64,000 nt of DNA from Flavobacterium aquaticum (GCF_003259835.1 NZ_QLMI01000001.1:1-64000), one strand, 5' to 3'; positions 1-8,801 are shown, counted from the first letter of the stretch. The notes: a model not told the origin generated them from the sequence alone. Numbers and translations: made by a program.

Positions 1-261
1 CCAAATTACTTTACACCAAACGGAGATGGCATCAACGATACGTGGAATATTAGTGGATTAAATCAAGCAGATGCTAAGTTGTACATTTTTGACCGTTATG
101 GTAAATTGTTAAAACAACTAAGCGCAACAGACGACAGTAATGGTTGGGACGGAACGTACAATCAAGAACTACTTCCATCAACAGATTACTGGTTCTCGTT
201 AGATTACACAGAAAATGGGGTCGCTAAACAATTTAAAGCGCATTTTTCACTAATCAGATAA
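1..261 (+). CDS. C-terminal end of a T9SS type B secreted protein (partial)
   Basis: Only the last 86 codons are in the window, open from base 1. The residues FTPNGDGIND near the start, then IFDRYGK and STDYWF, are the hallmarks of the gliding-motility-associated C-terminal domain (CHU_C, TIGR04131). In Bacteroidota this domain directs large surface or secreted proteins through the type IX secretion system (sorting type B). The rest of the protein lies upstream, so its function cannot be read. The same domain ends the large protein at 36952-40983, where FTPNGDGYND and IFDRYGK occur, so the two are probably exported by the same machinery. Confidence 0.9.
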   Translation, partial: PNYFTPNGDGINDTWNISGLNQADAKLYIFDRYGKLLKQLSATDDSNGWDGTYNQELLPSTDYWFSLDYTENGVAKQFKAHFSLIR

Positions 262-277
262 ATAATGAAAGCATAAA

Positions 278-313
278 AACAATAAAAGCAATCCTAGGAT
301 TGCTTTTATTGTT
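278..313 (+). terminator. Perfect inverted repeat, terminator of the T9SS protein gene
   Basis: A 36-nt perfect palindrome centred on CCTAGG lies 16 nt after the stop codon. Its arms begin AACAATAAAAGCAAT and end in a T-rich arm. Its place at the 3' end of the gene supports a terminator. Confidence 0.6.
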
Positions 314-321
314 TGAAAAAG

Positions 322-353
322 AAAGAGCCCGCTTATAACTAGCGGGCTCTTTT
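322..353. terminator. GC-rich hairpin terminator between convergent genes
   Basis: AAAGAGCCCGCT and AGCGGGCTCTTT form a 12-bp stem with a 7-nt loop, with A and T runs on either side, so it can work in both directions. It most directly ends the aminotransferase gene coming from the right. Confidence 0.8.
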
Positions 354-361
354 TATGTCAT

Positions 362-1558
362 TTATTTTTTATTATTGTAGACAGCAATAGCTTCTTTTAA
401 AATTTGAACAGATTTAATTAAATCTTCTTTCTTTAAAACGTAGGCAATACGAACTTCGTCTAAACCAACATTAGGGGTTGAGTAGAATCCTGCAGCTGGA
501 GCAACCATTACAGTTTCTCCATTTAAGTCGTAAGATTCTAATAACCATTGAGCAAATTTATCAGCATTGTCAATTGGTAATTTAGCAATACAATAGAAAG
601 CGCCTTTTGGAGTAGCTACTTTCACACCGTCAATTTTATTTAATTCGGTAATTAATGTATCTCTACGATCTTTGTATTCTGAAATAACATCATCAAAATA
701 ACTTTGAGGAGTTTCTAAAGCAGCTTCACTAGCAATTTGGGCATAAGTTGGTGGACTCAAACGAGCTTGTGCAAATTTCATAGCGGTTGCCATTACTGCT
801 GCATTTTTTGAAACAATACAACCAATACGAGCTCCACACATACTGTAACGTTTAGAAACAGAGTCAATCATGATAGCGTGTTCTTCTAATCCAGGAACAT
901 TCATTACTGAAAAATGTTCGTCTCCATCATAAATAAACTCACGATATACTTCATCTGCAATTAAAAATAAATCATGTTTTTTAACAATTTCAGCAAGTTT
1001 TAAAATTTCTTCTTGAGAATATAAATAACCAGTTGGATTACCAGGGTTGCAAATTAAAATTGCTTTTGTTTTTGAGGTAATTAATTTTTCAAAAGCTTCA
1101 ATTGGAGGTAAAGCAAATCCGGTTTCAATTCCTGAAATTACAGGAACTACATTAACACCAGAAGCAGTAGAAAAACCATTATAATTTGCATAAAAAGGTT
1201 CTGGTATAATAATTTCATCACCTGCATCCATTGTGCTTCCCATAGCAAAAAGTAATGCTTCTGAGCCACCAGTAGTAATAATAATGTCTTGAGTATCTAT
1301 TGGTAATCCGTGATTTTTATAATATTGAGAAAGCTTGGTTCTGTAACTTTCAAAACCTGCTGAATGACTATATTCTAGCACGCTGATGTCTGCATTTTTT
1401 ACAGCTTGTAAAGCCACATCGGGAGTTTTAATATCAGGTTGCCCAATATTTAAATGATATACTTTATGACCTTTTTTCTTAGCAATTTCTGCATATGGAA
1501 CCAATTTTCTAATTGGCGATTCTGGCATTTGTTGCCCTTTTACGGAAACTTTTGGCAT
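362..1558 (-). CDS. Pyridoxal-phosphate-dependent class I/II aminotransferase
   Basis: A 398-residue fold-type I aminotransferase, the usual length for the aspartate/aromatic aminotransferase family. Visible landmarks are NPGNPTG (171-177), the PLP-contacting aspartate and tyrosine in IADEVYREF (about 202-205) and the Schiff-base lysine in SVSKRYSMCGARIG (K237). A longer reading starts at TTG 24 nt upstream. The ATG at 1558, giving MPKVSVKGQQMPESPIRKL, is preferred because the conserved N-terminus begins there. The enzyme moves an amino group between an amino acid and a 2-oxo acid in the cytoplasm. The substrate cannot be set from sequence. It is a single gene, convergent with the T9SS gene. 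Confidence 0.9.
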   Translation of the reverse strand: MPKVSVKGQQMPESPIRKLVPYAEIAKKKGHKVYHLNIGQPDIKTPDVALQAVKNADISVLEYSHSAGFESYRTKLSQYYKNHGLPIDTQDIIITTGGSEALLFAMGSTMDAGDEIIIPEPFYANYNGFSTASGVNVVPVISGIETGFALPPIEAFEKLITSKTKAILICNPGNPTGYLYSQEEILKLAEIVKKHDLFLIADEVYREFIYDGDEHFSVMNVPGLEEHAIMIDSVSKRYSMCGARIGCIVSKNAAVMATAMKFAQARLSPPTYAQIASEAALETPQSYFDDVISEYKDRRDTLITELNKIDGVKVATPKGAFYCIAKLPIDNADKFAQWLLESYDLNGETVMVAPAAGFYSTPNVGLDEVRIAYVLKKEDLIKSVQILKEAIAVYNNKK

Positions 1559-1683
1559 GACTTGTTTTTTAAAGATGTGCAAAATTGCGACTTTTTTTTG
1601 TGATATTATTAAAACTACACATTAAAAAATGTTAAATCAATTAATTTGTATTTATGTTTTTCTTATCTTAGAATAAAAATTTT

Positions 1684-2991
1684 ATGACAAAAATATTCTT
1701 CTTAAGAATACTTATTTTATATACTGCAACTTTTTTTGCACAAGATTCTATTATTTGGAACTCAAAAAAAGATAAAATAAAAATTCCTTTTGAACTTTCT
1801 CATAACCTTATTATAATTGATGTTGTTTTTAATGGAGTTAAACTAAAAATGATTGCAGATACAGGTGCAGAGAAAAATATTTTGTTTGCTTTTCCAGAAA
1901 AAGATTCAATAACATTACACAAGGCTTCTAAAATGAAAGTTAGCGGTGTAGGTACTGGATCAGCAATTGAAGCCTATATTTCGAATTCAAACAAACTAGA
2001 AATTAATAATTATACGGATTTTAATTTTCAAATCTTATTAATCCCAAATCAAGAAATTAATATTGTAAATAAGTTAGGTATTCCTATTAATGGTGTATTA
2101 GGAAGTAGTTTTTTTAAGTCATTTATTACCGAAATTAACTATGAGAAAAAAATACTTTTTCTGCATAAAAAATTACCAAAAAATAGTAGTTCCTACAACA
2201 AGACAAATGTATTAATCAGTAATAATAAAGCGTACATTAATGTTGATGCTTACATAAACGATACTTTTTTAAAATTAAAACTTTTATACGACACAGGATT
2301 AAGCGATGGTTTGTGGTTGTTTAAAGATGAAAAAATAATTATAAACAACAAAAGTATTAATGATATTTTAGGAAGAGGTTTGTCTGGTGATATTACTGGA
2401 GAAAGATCTAGAGTTGATAAAGTTGTTTTTGATAATTTTGAAATGAAAGAAGTTTTGGTTGCTTATCCTGATTCTTCTTCTTTTAAACAAATTGAAATAA
2501 TTAAAGGTCGAAATGGTTCACTAGGAGGAGAAGTTACAAAAAGATTTAATTGGATTTTAGATTACAAAAGCAATACATTTTACTTCAAGAAGAATAATTT
2601 ATTTTATGAACCATTTAATTTTAATATGTCAGGAATCGAAGTACAACATTCGGGCATGCAATTAATAAAAGAAGAATTAGACTATAGCGCTGCAACAAGT
2701 AAAATTGCACTTGTTAAAAATGAAAACAATTTTAATTTCTCTCAAGATTTTAGATATCAGCTTAAGCCAGTTTTTGAAATTTATGCCGTTCGTAAAGATT
2801 CCCCAGCAGATAAAATTGGTATTAAAGTAGGAGATGTTTTAAAAAAAATTAATGGAGTTGCGAGTTATAATTTAAGTATACAAAGAATTACAGATATTTT
2901 TCAATCCGAAGAAGGTAAACAAATTACAATTGTGGTAGATAGAAAAGGTGAAATTTTAACTTTCAAATTCAACCTCGAAAAAATACTATAA
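1684..2991 (+). CDS. Secreted aspartyl protease-like protein with C-terminal PDZ domain
   Basis: 435 residues. An N-terminal signal peptide (about 1-19, ending FFAQ) implies export. Two retropepsin-type active-site motifs are visible: MIADTGAEKN (D59-T60-G61) and LLYDTGLSDG (D203-T204-G205), so both catalytic aspartates may sit in one chain. Residues from about 350 to the end form a PDZ domain (VRKDSPADKIGIKVGDVLKKING), which usually binds C-terminal peptides or regulates a protease. This matches the aspartyl protease family/PDZ proteins common in Flavobacteriia; their substrates are unknown. The gene stands alone and converges on the DUF1573 gene. Confidence 0.8.
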   Translation: MTKIFFLRILILYTATFFAQDSIIWNSKKDKIKIPFELSHNLIIIDVVFNGVKLKMIADTGAEKNILFAFPEKDSITLHKASKMKVSGVGTGSAIEAYISNSNKLEINNYTDFNFQILLIPNQEINIVNKLGIPINGVLGSSFFKSFITEINYEKKILFLHKKLPKNSSSYNKTNVLISNNKAYINVDAYINDTFLKLKLLYDTGLSDGLWLFKDEKIIINNKSINDILGRGLSGDITGERSRVDKVVFDNFEMKEVLVAYPDSSSFKQIEIIKGRNGSLGGEVTKRFNWILDYKSNTFYFKKNNLFYEPFNFNMSGIEVQHSGMQLIKEELDYSAATSKIALVKNENNFNFSQDFRYQLKPVFEIYAVRKDSPADKIGIKVGDVLKKINGVASYNLSIQRITDIFQSEEGKQITIVVDRKGEILTFKFNLEKIL

Positions 2992-3020
2992 AAAAAGTCC
3001 CAATTTAATTGGGACTTTTT
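2992..3020. terminator. Bidirectional terminator
   Basis: AAAAGTCCCAAT and ATTGGGACTTTT face each other across a very small loop, with A and T tracts on both sides. It fills the gap between the convergent protease and DUF1573 genes. Confidence 0.8.
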
Positions 3021-3022
3021 AT

Positions 3023-3451
3023 TTATGAATTTGGAAACGTTTTCTTTTTCACTAACGGACTAACTTCTTCCTTAACAATCACCGTTCCTTTAATTCGCAA
3101 CGGAACCATACCATTTGGTTTGTTCACCGCATTACTTTCAATAGTAATCGTTTTACTAATCGGACCCGGATTCATGTTGTACTGAACTTTAATTTGTCCT
3201 TTACTATTTGGAGCAATTGGTTCTTTTGGCCATTCAGGAACCGTACAACCACAACTCGATTTTGCATTTTTAATAATTAACGGAGCATCACCAGTATTTG
3301 TAAATTCAAAAACTCTTATTCCATTATCTTTTCCTTTTTCCACTTCTCCGTAGTTTATGGTTTCTTCTTTAAACTCAATCTTTGGACCAGTTTGAGCAAA
3401 TGATGCCATTCCAACGAATACAGTTAAATAAACAAGTAATTTTTTCATCAT
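3023..3451 (-). CDS. DUF1573 domain protein, exported
   Basis: 142 residues with a signal peptide (MKKLLVYLTVFVGMASFAQ). The rest is one DUF1573 domain, an immunoglobulin-like ASPM/SPD-2/Hydin-type beta sandwich common in Bacteroidota. Typical segments are YGEVEKGKDNG, FTNTGDAPLIIKN and SSCGCTVPEWP. It is probably periplasmic or at the surface, and its role is unknown. Two adjacent ATG codons open the frame, and either could start it. It is monocistronic and ends at the shared hairpin. Confidence 0.85.
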   Translation of the reverse strand: MMKKLLVYLTVFVGMASFAQTGPKIEFKEETINYGEVEKGKDNGIRVFEFTNTGDAPLIIKNAKSSCGCTVPEWPKEPIAPNSKGQIKVQYNMNPGPISKTITIESNAVNKPNGMVPLRIKGTVIVKEEVSPLVKKKTFPNS

Positions 3452-3540
3452 CTTATAAATTAATAGGTTGTTGTAAAATTAATTAAATAAAAGCAACCAA
3501 CAAACTACTCCTAACATTTTTTTTATTTTCGGTATATAGT

Positions 3541-3549
3541 TACTTTTGC
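3541..3549 (+). promoter_or_regulatory. Bacteroidota -7 element (TACTTTTGC) upstream of valS
   Basis: TACTTTTGC fits the TAnnTTTG consensus exactly. No clear TTG -33 box stands 19-21 nt upstream. Transcription would start near 3556, about 90 nt before the chosen valS start. Confidence 0.5.
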
Positions 3550-3648
3550 AGTTAGTAATGCAAAAAACATACCAAAGTGAGTTTTGGAATGTTAAAACGA
3601 ACGATTCAATCGTTCAATGATTCAACAATTAAACAAGAAAAAAATATA

Positions 3649-6276
3649 ATGATTCCTGCACAATTCAACGCTAAAGAAGTAGAACAAAAGTGGTACGACT
3701 ACTGGATGAAAAACGATTATTTTACATCCAAACCCGACCACAGAACGCCGTACACCATTGTAATTCCGCCACCAAACGTAACGGGAGTCTTACACATGGG
3801 ACACATGTTGAATAACACCATTCAAGATGTATTAATTCGTCGTGCGCGTTTAAAAGGGTTCAACGCTTGTTGGGTGCCAGGAACTGACCATGCCTCAATT
3901 GCAACAGAAGCGAAAGTAGTAGCTAAGTTAAAAGAAGAAGGCATCAATAAAAACGATTTAACGCGCGAAGAATTCCTAAAACACGCTTGGGAATGGACCG
4001 ATAAATACGGTGGAACCATCTTAGAGCAATTAAAACAATTAGGTTGTTCTTGCGATTGGAGTCGTACTAAATTTACGATGGATGACGATATGTCGGCATC
4101 GGTAATTCACTCATTTGTAGATTTATACAACAAAGGTTTGATTTATCGCGGTTACCGAATGGTAAACTGGGATCCAGAAGCAAAAACTACCTTATCTGAC
4201 GAAGAAGTAATCTTTGAAGAACGTCAAGGAAAATTATATTTCATCAAATACAAAATTGAAGGTTCGGAAGATTTCTTAACTGTTGCAACGACTCGTCCAG
4301 AAACGATTTTTGGAGATACTGCAATTTGTATCAATCCAAATGACGAACGTTTTTCGCATTTAAAAGGGAAAAAAGCAATTGTACCTATTTGCGGTAGAGT
4401 TATTCCAATTATCGAAGACGAATATGTAGATGTAGAATTCGGTACTGGTTGTTTAAAAGTAACGCCTGCTCACGATACTAACGATAAAGTTTTAGGTGAT
4501 AAACACAATTTAGAAATTATCGATATTTTCAACGAAGATGCTTCTTTGAATTCTTTCGGATTACATTATCAAGGAAAAGACAGATTTATAGTTCGTGAAG
4601 AAATTTCGAAAGAATTAGAAACTATCGGAGCGTTAGCAAAAACCGAAACACATTTAAATAAAGTAGGAACTTCTGAAAGAACCAAAGCGGTAATCGAACC
4701 AAGATTATCAGACCAATGGTTCTTAAGCATGGAAGAATTAGTAAAACCTGCTATCAAAGCCGTTTTAGAATCTGATGAAATTAAATTATATCCAAGTCGT
4801 TTCAATAATACTTACGCGCATTGGTTAAACAATATTCGCGATTGGAATATTTCGCGTCAATTGTGGTGGGGACAACAAATTCCGGCTTACTATTTTGGTG
4901 ACGGAAAAGAAGATTTTGTAGTAGCTGAAAACATCGAAAAAGCAGTTGAGCTTGCGAAAGTAAGAACAGGAAATGCACAGCTTCAAGCTTCTGACTTAAA
5001 ACAAGACGCTGACGCATTAGACACTTGGTTCTCTTCATGGTTGTGGCCAATGGCGGTTTTCGGTGGTGTTTTAAATCCACAAAGCGAAGATTTTAAATAC
5101 TATTATCCTACCAATGATTTAGTTACGGGACCCGATATTTTATTCTTCTGGGTAGCGCGTATGATTATTGCAGGTTACGAATATGCTGGCGAAAAACCAT
5201 TTTCAAACGTATATTTAACAGGATTAGTTCGTGATAAACAAGGTCGTAAAATGTCGAAATCTTTAGGGAATTCGCCGGAACCGCTTGGACTAATTGAAAA
5301 ATTTGGTGCAGATGGAGTTCGTGTGGGATTGTTATTGAGTGCTTCGGCAGGAAATGACATTTTATTTGACGAGGAATTATGCAACCAAGGAAAAGGTTTC
5401 TCTAATAAAATTTGGAATGCTTTCAAACTTATCAAAGGTTGGGAAGTAGCAGATATTGCACAACCAGAATCATCTAAAGTAGCGATTGAATGGTACGAAG
5501 CGAAATTGCAACAAACCTTAGCCGAAATCGAAGATAATTTTGATAAATACCGTTTATCAGATGCGTTAATGGCAATTTACAAATTGGTTTGGGACGATTT
5601 TTGTTCGTGGTTCTTAGAAATGATTAAACCAGGTTACCAACAACCAATCGACCGCGCTACGTTTGAAAAAGCAATTGAAATGTTAGAAAACAACTTGAAA
5701 TTGTTGCATCCGTTCATGCCGTTTTTAACAGAGGAAATTTGGCAACACATTACCGAAAGAACGCCAGAACAAGCGTTAATCGTTTCAGAATGGCCAAAAG
5801 CGAAAGCGTTTGACGCAAAATTAATTGCTGATTTTGATTTCGCAACGGAAGTTATTTCTGGAATTAGAACGATTCGTAAAGACAAAAATATTCCGTTTAA
5901 AGATGCGATGGAATTAAAAGTTGTGAACAACGAAAAAGCGTCAACGTATTTTGATTCTGTAATTCAGAAGTTAGGAAATGTTACGACTTTAGAATACGTT
6001 TCTGATAAAGTAGATGGCGCGTTATCGTATCGTGTGAAATCGAATGAATATTTTATTCCAATTACAGGAAACATCGATGTAGAAGCAGAAATTGCAAAAT
6101 TAACCGAAGAGTTAAATTACACAAAAGGTTTCTTACGCTCGGTACAAGGGAAATTGTCTAACGAGAAATTCGTAACCGGTGCACCGGAACAAGTAATTGC
6201 CAACGAACGCAAAAAAGAAGCCGACGCTTTAGCAAAAATTGCAACTTTAGAACAAAGTTTAGCGAGTTTGAAATAA
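3649..6276 (+). CDS. valS: Valyl-tRNA synthetase
   Basis: Class I aminoacyl-tRNA synthetase that charges tRNA-Val. At 875 residues it is the family's normal size. The HIGH-type motif is HMGH (49-52) after PPPNVTGVL, and KMSKS lies at 534-538. The CP1 editing domain falls between them ([12 protein letters not shown]). The last 65 or so residues form the coiled coil typical of ValRS ([20 protein letters not shown]). An in-frame ATG 72 nt upstream would add a 24-residue leader unlike the family. The start giving [19 protein letters not shown] is therefore preferred. Base composition is less AT-rich than in neighbouring accessory genes, as expected for a highly expressed housekeeping gene. Confidence 0.97.
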   Translation: MIPAQFNAKEVEQKWYDYWMKNDYFTSKPDHRTPYTIVIPPPNVTGVLHMGHMLNNTIQDVLIRRARLKGFNACWVPGTDHASIATEAKVVAKLKEEGINKNDLTREEFLKHAWEWTDKYGGTILEQLKQLGCSCDWSRTKFTMDDDMSASVIHSFVDLYNKGLIYRGYRMVNWDPEAKTTLSDEEVIFEERQGKLYFIKYKIEGSEDFLTVATTRPETIFGDTAICINPNDERFSHLKGKKAIVPICGRVIPIIEDEYVDVEFGTGCLKVTPAHDTNDKVLGDKHNLEIIDIFNEDASLNSFGLHYQGKDRFIVREEISKELETIGALAKTETHLNKVGTSERTKAVIEPRLSDQWFLSMEELVKPAIKAVLESDEIKLYPSRFNNTYAHWLNNIRDWNISRQLWWGQQIPAYYFGDGKEDFVVAENIEKAVELAKVRTGNAQLQASDLKQDADALDTWFSSWLWPMAVFGGVLNPQSEDFKYYYPTNDLVTGPDILFFWVARMIIAGYEYAGEKPFSNVYLTGLVRDKQGRKMSKSLGNSPEPLGLIEKFGADGVRVGLLLSASAGNDILFDEELCNQGKGFSNKIWNAFKLIKGWEVADIAQPESSKVAIEWYEAKLQQTLAEIEDNFDKYRLSDALMAIYKLVWDDFCSWFLEMIKPGYQQPIDRATFEKAIEMLENNLKLLHPFMPFLTEEIWQHITERTPEQALIVSEWPKAKAFDAKLIADFDFATEVISGIRTIRKDKNIPFKDAMELKVVNNEKASTYFDSVIQKLGNVTTLEYVSDKVDGALSYRVKSNEYFIPITGNIDVEAEIAKLTEELNYTKGFLRSVQGKLSNEKFVTGAPEQVIANERKKEADALAKIATLEQSLASLK

Positions 6277-6285
6277 ATTTTATAC

Positions 6286-6300
6286 AAACCTGTCAGGTTT
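6286..6300 (+). repeat. Short palindrome AAACCTG-T-CAGGTTT
   Basis: A 7-bp perfect inverted repeat with a 1-nt loop follows valS. The same AAACCTGACA/TGTCAGGTTT theme recurs in the terminator at 18473-18505, which suggests a recurrent genomic palindrome used at gene ends. Confidence 0.45.
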
Positions 6301-6310
6301 TAAATAGTAA

Positions 6311-6339
6311 ATCCCGAGTGTGAGCTTGGGATTTTTTTT
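6311..6339 (+). terminator. Terminator of valS
   Basis: ATCCCGAG and CTTGGGAT form a stem with one mismatch, followed directly by eight T. It lies 35 nt after the valS stop codon. Confidence 0.75.
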
Positions 6340-6397
6340 ATACTTTCAAATTGAGGGCAGCCATAAACAGCTTTTTAGGTTTTGATTTTAACGTTCA

Positions 6398-6419
6398 GCC
6401 GCTTTTCGTCAGTGGCGGC
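6398..6419. repeat. Small GC-rich hairpin in the island flank
   Basis: GCCGC and GCGGC pair across a 12-nt loop. This lies in an unusually GC-rich non-coding stretch (about 6341-6512) between valS and the caspase gene, which otherwise holds no reading frame. It adjoins the attC-like element at 6422-6520. Confidence 0.35.
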
Positions 6420-6421
6420 AA

Positions 6422-6520
6422 GCTTAACGGTCAGGTGTAAAGATATGTAAATTTCCGGCGCTAGATTTTCCGGCTAAGGGAAATCGAAACCAGCCATTGC
6501 GACAAACGGTTGTTATAAGC
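6422..6520 (-). other. attC-like element at the 3' end of the caspase gene (candidate)
   Basis: Read on the minus strand, the 99-nt segment starts with GCTTATAAC, which contains the stop codon of the caspase gene. It ends with GTTAAGC, an exact fit to the integron core GTTRRRY. Length and placement right at the stop codon match integron cassette attC sites, and VCR-type sites also begin near TATAAC. A small internal hairpin (GATTTCC with GGAAAATC) is visible. Pairing of the two ends is imperfect, and no integrase is in the window. The label is therefore an inference that needs a covariance-model test. Confidence 0.35.
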
Positions 6521-7976
6521 CGTTTTTATAATTGTTTTTAATCCAGTTTAAGAATTCTATTTCAATTTCTTTTAACGTAATAATATTGTCTAAATCATTT
6601 TGATGACCATTTCCCACCAAATCAATTTCATATTTATATACTCTTATTAATAATTCTTTTAATTGTAATTCTTTTATTTTTAAAAATTCACTTTTTGACG
6701 TTGATTTCATTTTAACAAAATAACTAACAAGTTCAATAATGTTTTCTGTATATAATTTTATGAATGTGTCCTTAGCATCTCGAAATATTATATGTTCAGG
6801 TCTGTCTTTATTTTGGACATAATGTATAGCCGCTAATTTTCTCAAATTTTGTGATTTTTGAAAACTTAATTTGCCTTCCTTATCTGTAAAATCAGCTTTT
6901 AATTTTTCATATTTTTCTTTTGCTTGAATCTTCTTTTCTGCTCTTTCCTTTTCGTAATTTTCTATTTCAGAGTCGAGTTTTTCCGCTTTTTGAATCTCCT
7001 CTGGTGTAAATTCATTTATATTAATTAGGTCATCAATATATTTTGGTATTTTGTTATATACATATTCCTCAAGTTCTTTCTCTTTGTATCTCAGAGCTGC
7101 AGCTTCTTCATATTTTTGTTTTTTTACCAATGCGAGTTTTTCTTCTCTTATTGGTTTTAAGGTATCAATAATTTTGACATCTTCTGGTGAGAGTTCGATG
7201 AATAAGTTATTTAGTTTATTTTTTAAGAAAGTATTCTTATTGTCAATAACTTCTTTATTACTTTCTTCTTTTAATTTTAAAATAAAAGAACCACCATCAT
7301 GACCAACATCATTTAACGCACCACACATGGGAGTTTGACTTCTACTCTCTGTGAAATTCATTAAGAGATTATTAGCTAGAATGCTGAAAGGTAATTCCTC
7401 AGAAGTGTTTTCCTCTAATAGTTTAACAAGAGTCTCAGCAAATGGACTTAAATGACCTTTTTTTCCATCACTAACGTTTTCCATTCCACCTGAAGTTAGT
7501 GCATACCTAGATTTTTTTGTATTAAACGCATCAATACCACCGCCTCTTATTTTGTCTTTAAAGATTGCGCCTGAAAAGCAAGAATCTGAAATTATACTTA
7601 TATGAAATGCTTTTGAAGCTCTTATAAAGTCTAGTAGGTCATTAATGTTAAACCATGAAGATGAATCTTCTGGGTCAGAATCGGAAGTCTGCCAGTAAGA
7701 TGTTTGAAGCTTTTCGTTATATACACCATGACCCGCATAAATTAAAAGTATGCTTTCATCTTCTAAAGTATTAATAAAATACTCATTCAATTTATTATAT
7801 AATGCTTTTCTAGTAGTATTTTTTTTATCAGTAATTAATTCAACATCGTCAAAAGTATATTTATTTGAGAGTAATCCAATAATTGTGTTTACATCTTGCT
7901 TACAATTTTCAATTTTGTCTAATACAGGATTATCATAATCATTTATTGCTATTCCAATAATCTTATTTATTTTCAT
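6513..7976 (-). CDS. Caspase-family (peptidase C14) protein with UVR-like motif
   Basis: 487 residues. Residues 1 to about 235 form a caspase/metacaspase p20-like domain. It opens with IIGIAINDYDNPVLDKIENC. The catalytic histidine is in YAGHG (H83) and the catalytic cysteine in SDSCFSG (C133), followed by TSGG (161-164) and SQTPMCG. Residues about 277-305 (KLALVKKQKYEEAAALRYKEK and on) resemble a UVR helical hairpin as in UvrB and ClpC. The rest is charged and helical, probably coiled coil. There is no signal peptide or membrane segment. Bacterial caspase-like proteases often act in defence or programmed death, but no partner gene adjoins this one. Its isolation, higher AT content than valS and cassette-like flanks suggest horizontal transfer. 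The family call is firm; the role is unknown. Confidence 0.85.
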   Translation of the reverse strand: MKINKIIGIAINDYDNPVLDKIENCKQDVNTIIGLLSNKYTFDDVELITDKKNTTRKALYNKLNEYFINTLEDESILLIYAGHGVYNEKLQTSYWQTSDSDPEDSSSWFNINDLLDFIRASKAFHISIISDSCFSGAIFKDKIRGGGIDAFNTKKSRYALTSGGMENVSDGKKGHLSPFAETLVKLLEENTSEELPFSILANNLLMNFTESRSQTPMCGALNDVGHDGGSFILKLKEESNKEVIDNKNTFLKNKLNNLFIELSPEDVKIIDTLKPIREEKLALVKKQKYEEAAALRYKEKELEEYVYNKIPKYIDDLININEFTPEEIQKAEKLDSEIENYEKERAEKKIQAKEKYEKLKADFTDKEGKLSFQKSQNLRKLAAIHYVQNKDRPEHIIFRDAKDTFIKLYTENIIELVSYFVKMKSTSKSEFLKIKELQLKELLIRVYKYEIDLVGNGHQNDLDNIITLKEIEIEFLNWIKNNYKNGL

Positions 7977-8095
7977 TTAAGCATGGTTTTAAAATGGCTT
8001 ATAGCTTGCTTATACATATGACAAAGTCATACATAATTCTCCAATTTTGGGTGTATTTGTTTGACAAACATCAATATTATATTTTCCCAAAAATA
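7977..8095 (-). promoter_or_regulatory. Caspase-gene leader with two dyads and a candidate promoter
   Basis: On the minus strand TATTTTTG (plus 8088-8095) fits TAnnTTTG, with a TTTG 22 nt upstream of it as a possible -33 box. Between it and the start codon lie two perfect dyads: TGTTTG-a-CAAACA (8058-8070) and TATGAC-aaa-GTCATA (8017-8031). Either could bind a repressor. GCTTATA occurs twice (7997-8003, 8008-8014). The functional reading is inference. Confidence 0.35.
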
Positions 8096-8157
8096 ATAAA
8101 AAATTCTTACAAATTAACAAACTCTATATTAGTTTACAACAACTTATAAACAAAAAA

Positions 8158-8184
8158 AAATCCCGAGCCTAAACTCGGGATTTC
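8158..8184 (-). terminator. Terminator of the HPF-like gene
   Basis: AAATCCCGAG and CTCGGGATTT form a 10-bp stem around a 6-nt loop, with an A run on the plus strand (a U run in the minus-strand transcript). It sits 7 nt past the stop codon at 8191. Confidence 0.85.
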
Positions 8185-8190
8185 TCATTT

Positions 8191-8505
8191 TTAATGTTCT
8201 TTTATTTTTTCTACCGTCGTATCTAAAACACGTTGCATTTTTTCTAAAGCTTCATAAAACGCTTTTTCTGGGCTATCGGCTGTTGCGGTAACAGCTATGG
8301 GTTGTTTTTTTTCTACTCGGGCTTCAATAACACATTTTTTATCGTTTGGAGTGGATTTATTTCCATTTTCGTCAGAGACGTGTACTTCAATTCGGGTTAC
8401 GATTTCGTCAAATCTTGCTAATTCATTTTTAATTTCGTTACTAAAGAATTCTGAAAAACGGCTTCCGCCTTCAATGTTTTTGTCGGTGTGAATTTGAACT
8501 AACAT
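8191..8505 (-). CDS. HPF/RaiA-family ribosome-associated protein
   Basis: 104 residues, one S30AE (sigma-54 modulation/RaiA) domain: MLVQIHTDKNIEG at the start, then RIEVHVSDENGNKS and VEARVEKKQPIAVTATADS-like strands, and a last helix with EALEKMQRVLDTTVEK. Such proteins bind the 30S subunit and help ribosomes hibernate in stationary phase. The length fits the short form without the dimerising C-terminal domain. It is a single gene with its own terminator. Confidence 0.85.
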   Translation of the reverse strand: MLVQIHTDKNIEGGSRFSEFFSNEIKNELARFDEIVTRIEVHVSDENGNKSTPNDKKCVIEARVEKKQPIAVTATADSPEKAFYEALEKMQRVLDTTVEKIKEH

Positions 8506-8591
8506 AGTTATAAGGATTATAATTAATAATACCTAAAGTTACGAATATTCGCTCAAATTTCCAACTTCCTAAAAGTTAAAAAAGCTATAAA

Positions 8592-8798
8592 TTAATCTTG
8601 CGTATATTCTAAAATATCGCCCGGCTGACAATCCAACACTTTGCAAATAGCTTCCAGCGTACTGAAACGTATGGCTTTTGCCTTTCCGGTTTTTAAAATA
8701 GATAAATTAGCCAACGTAATATCCACCTTTTCCGAAAGTTCGTTGAGCGACATTTTGCGTTTCGCCATCATCACATCTAAGTTTACTACTATTGCCAT
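8592..8798 (-). CDS. YozG-like helix-turn-helix transcriptional regulator
   Basis: 68 residues, almost entirely one Cro/C1-type HTH domain. MAKRKMSLNELSEKVDITL and LSILKTGKAKAIRFSTLEAI give the helix-turn-helix, and CKVLDCQPGDILEY is the usual end of this subfamily. It starts 3 nt after the stop of the DUF2975 membrane gene, so the two are one transcription unit. DUF2975 proteins and YozG-like regulators are a recurring pair in bacteria, and the regulator probably controls its own operon. The signal sensed is unknown. Confidence 0.88.
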   Translation of the reverse strand: MAIVVNLDVMMAKRKMSLNELSEKVDITLANLSILKTGKAKAIRFSTLEAICKVLDCQPGDILEYTQD

Positions 8799-8801
8799 AA
8801 T

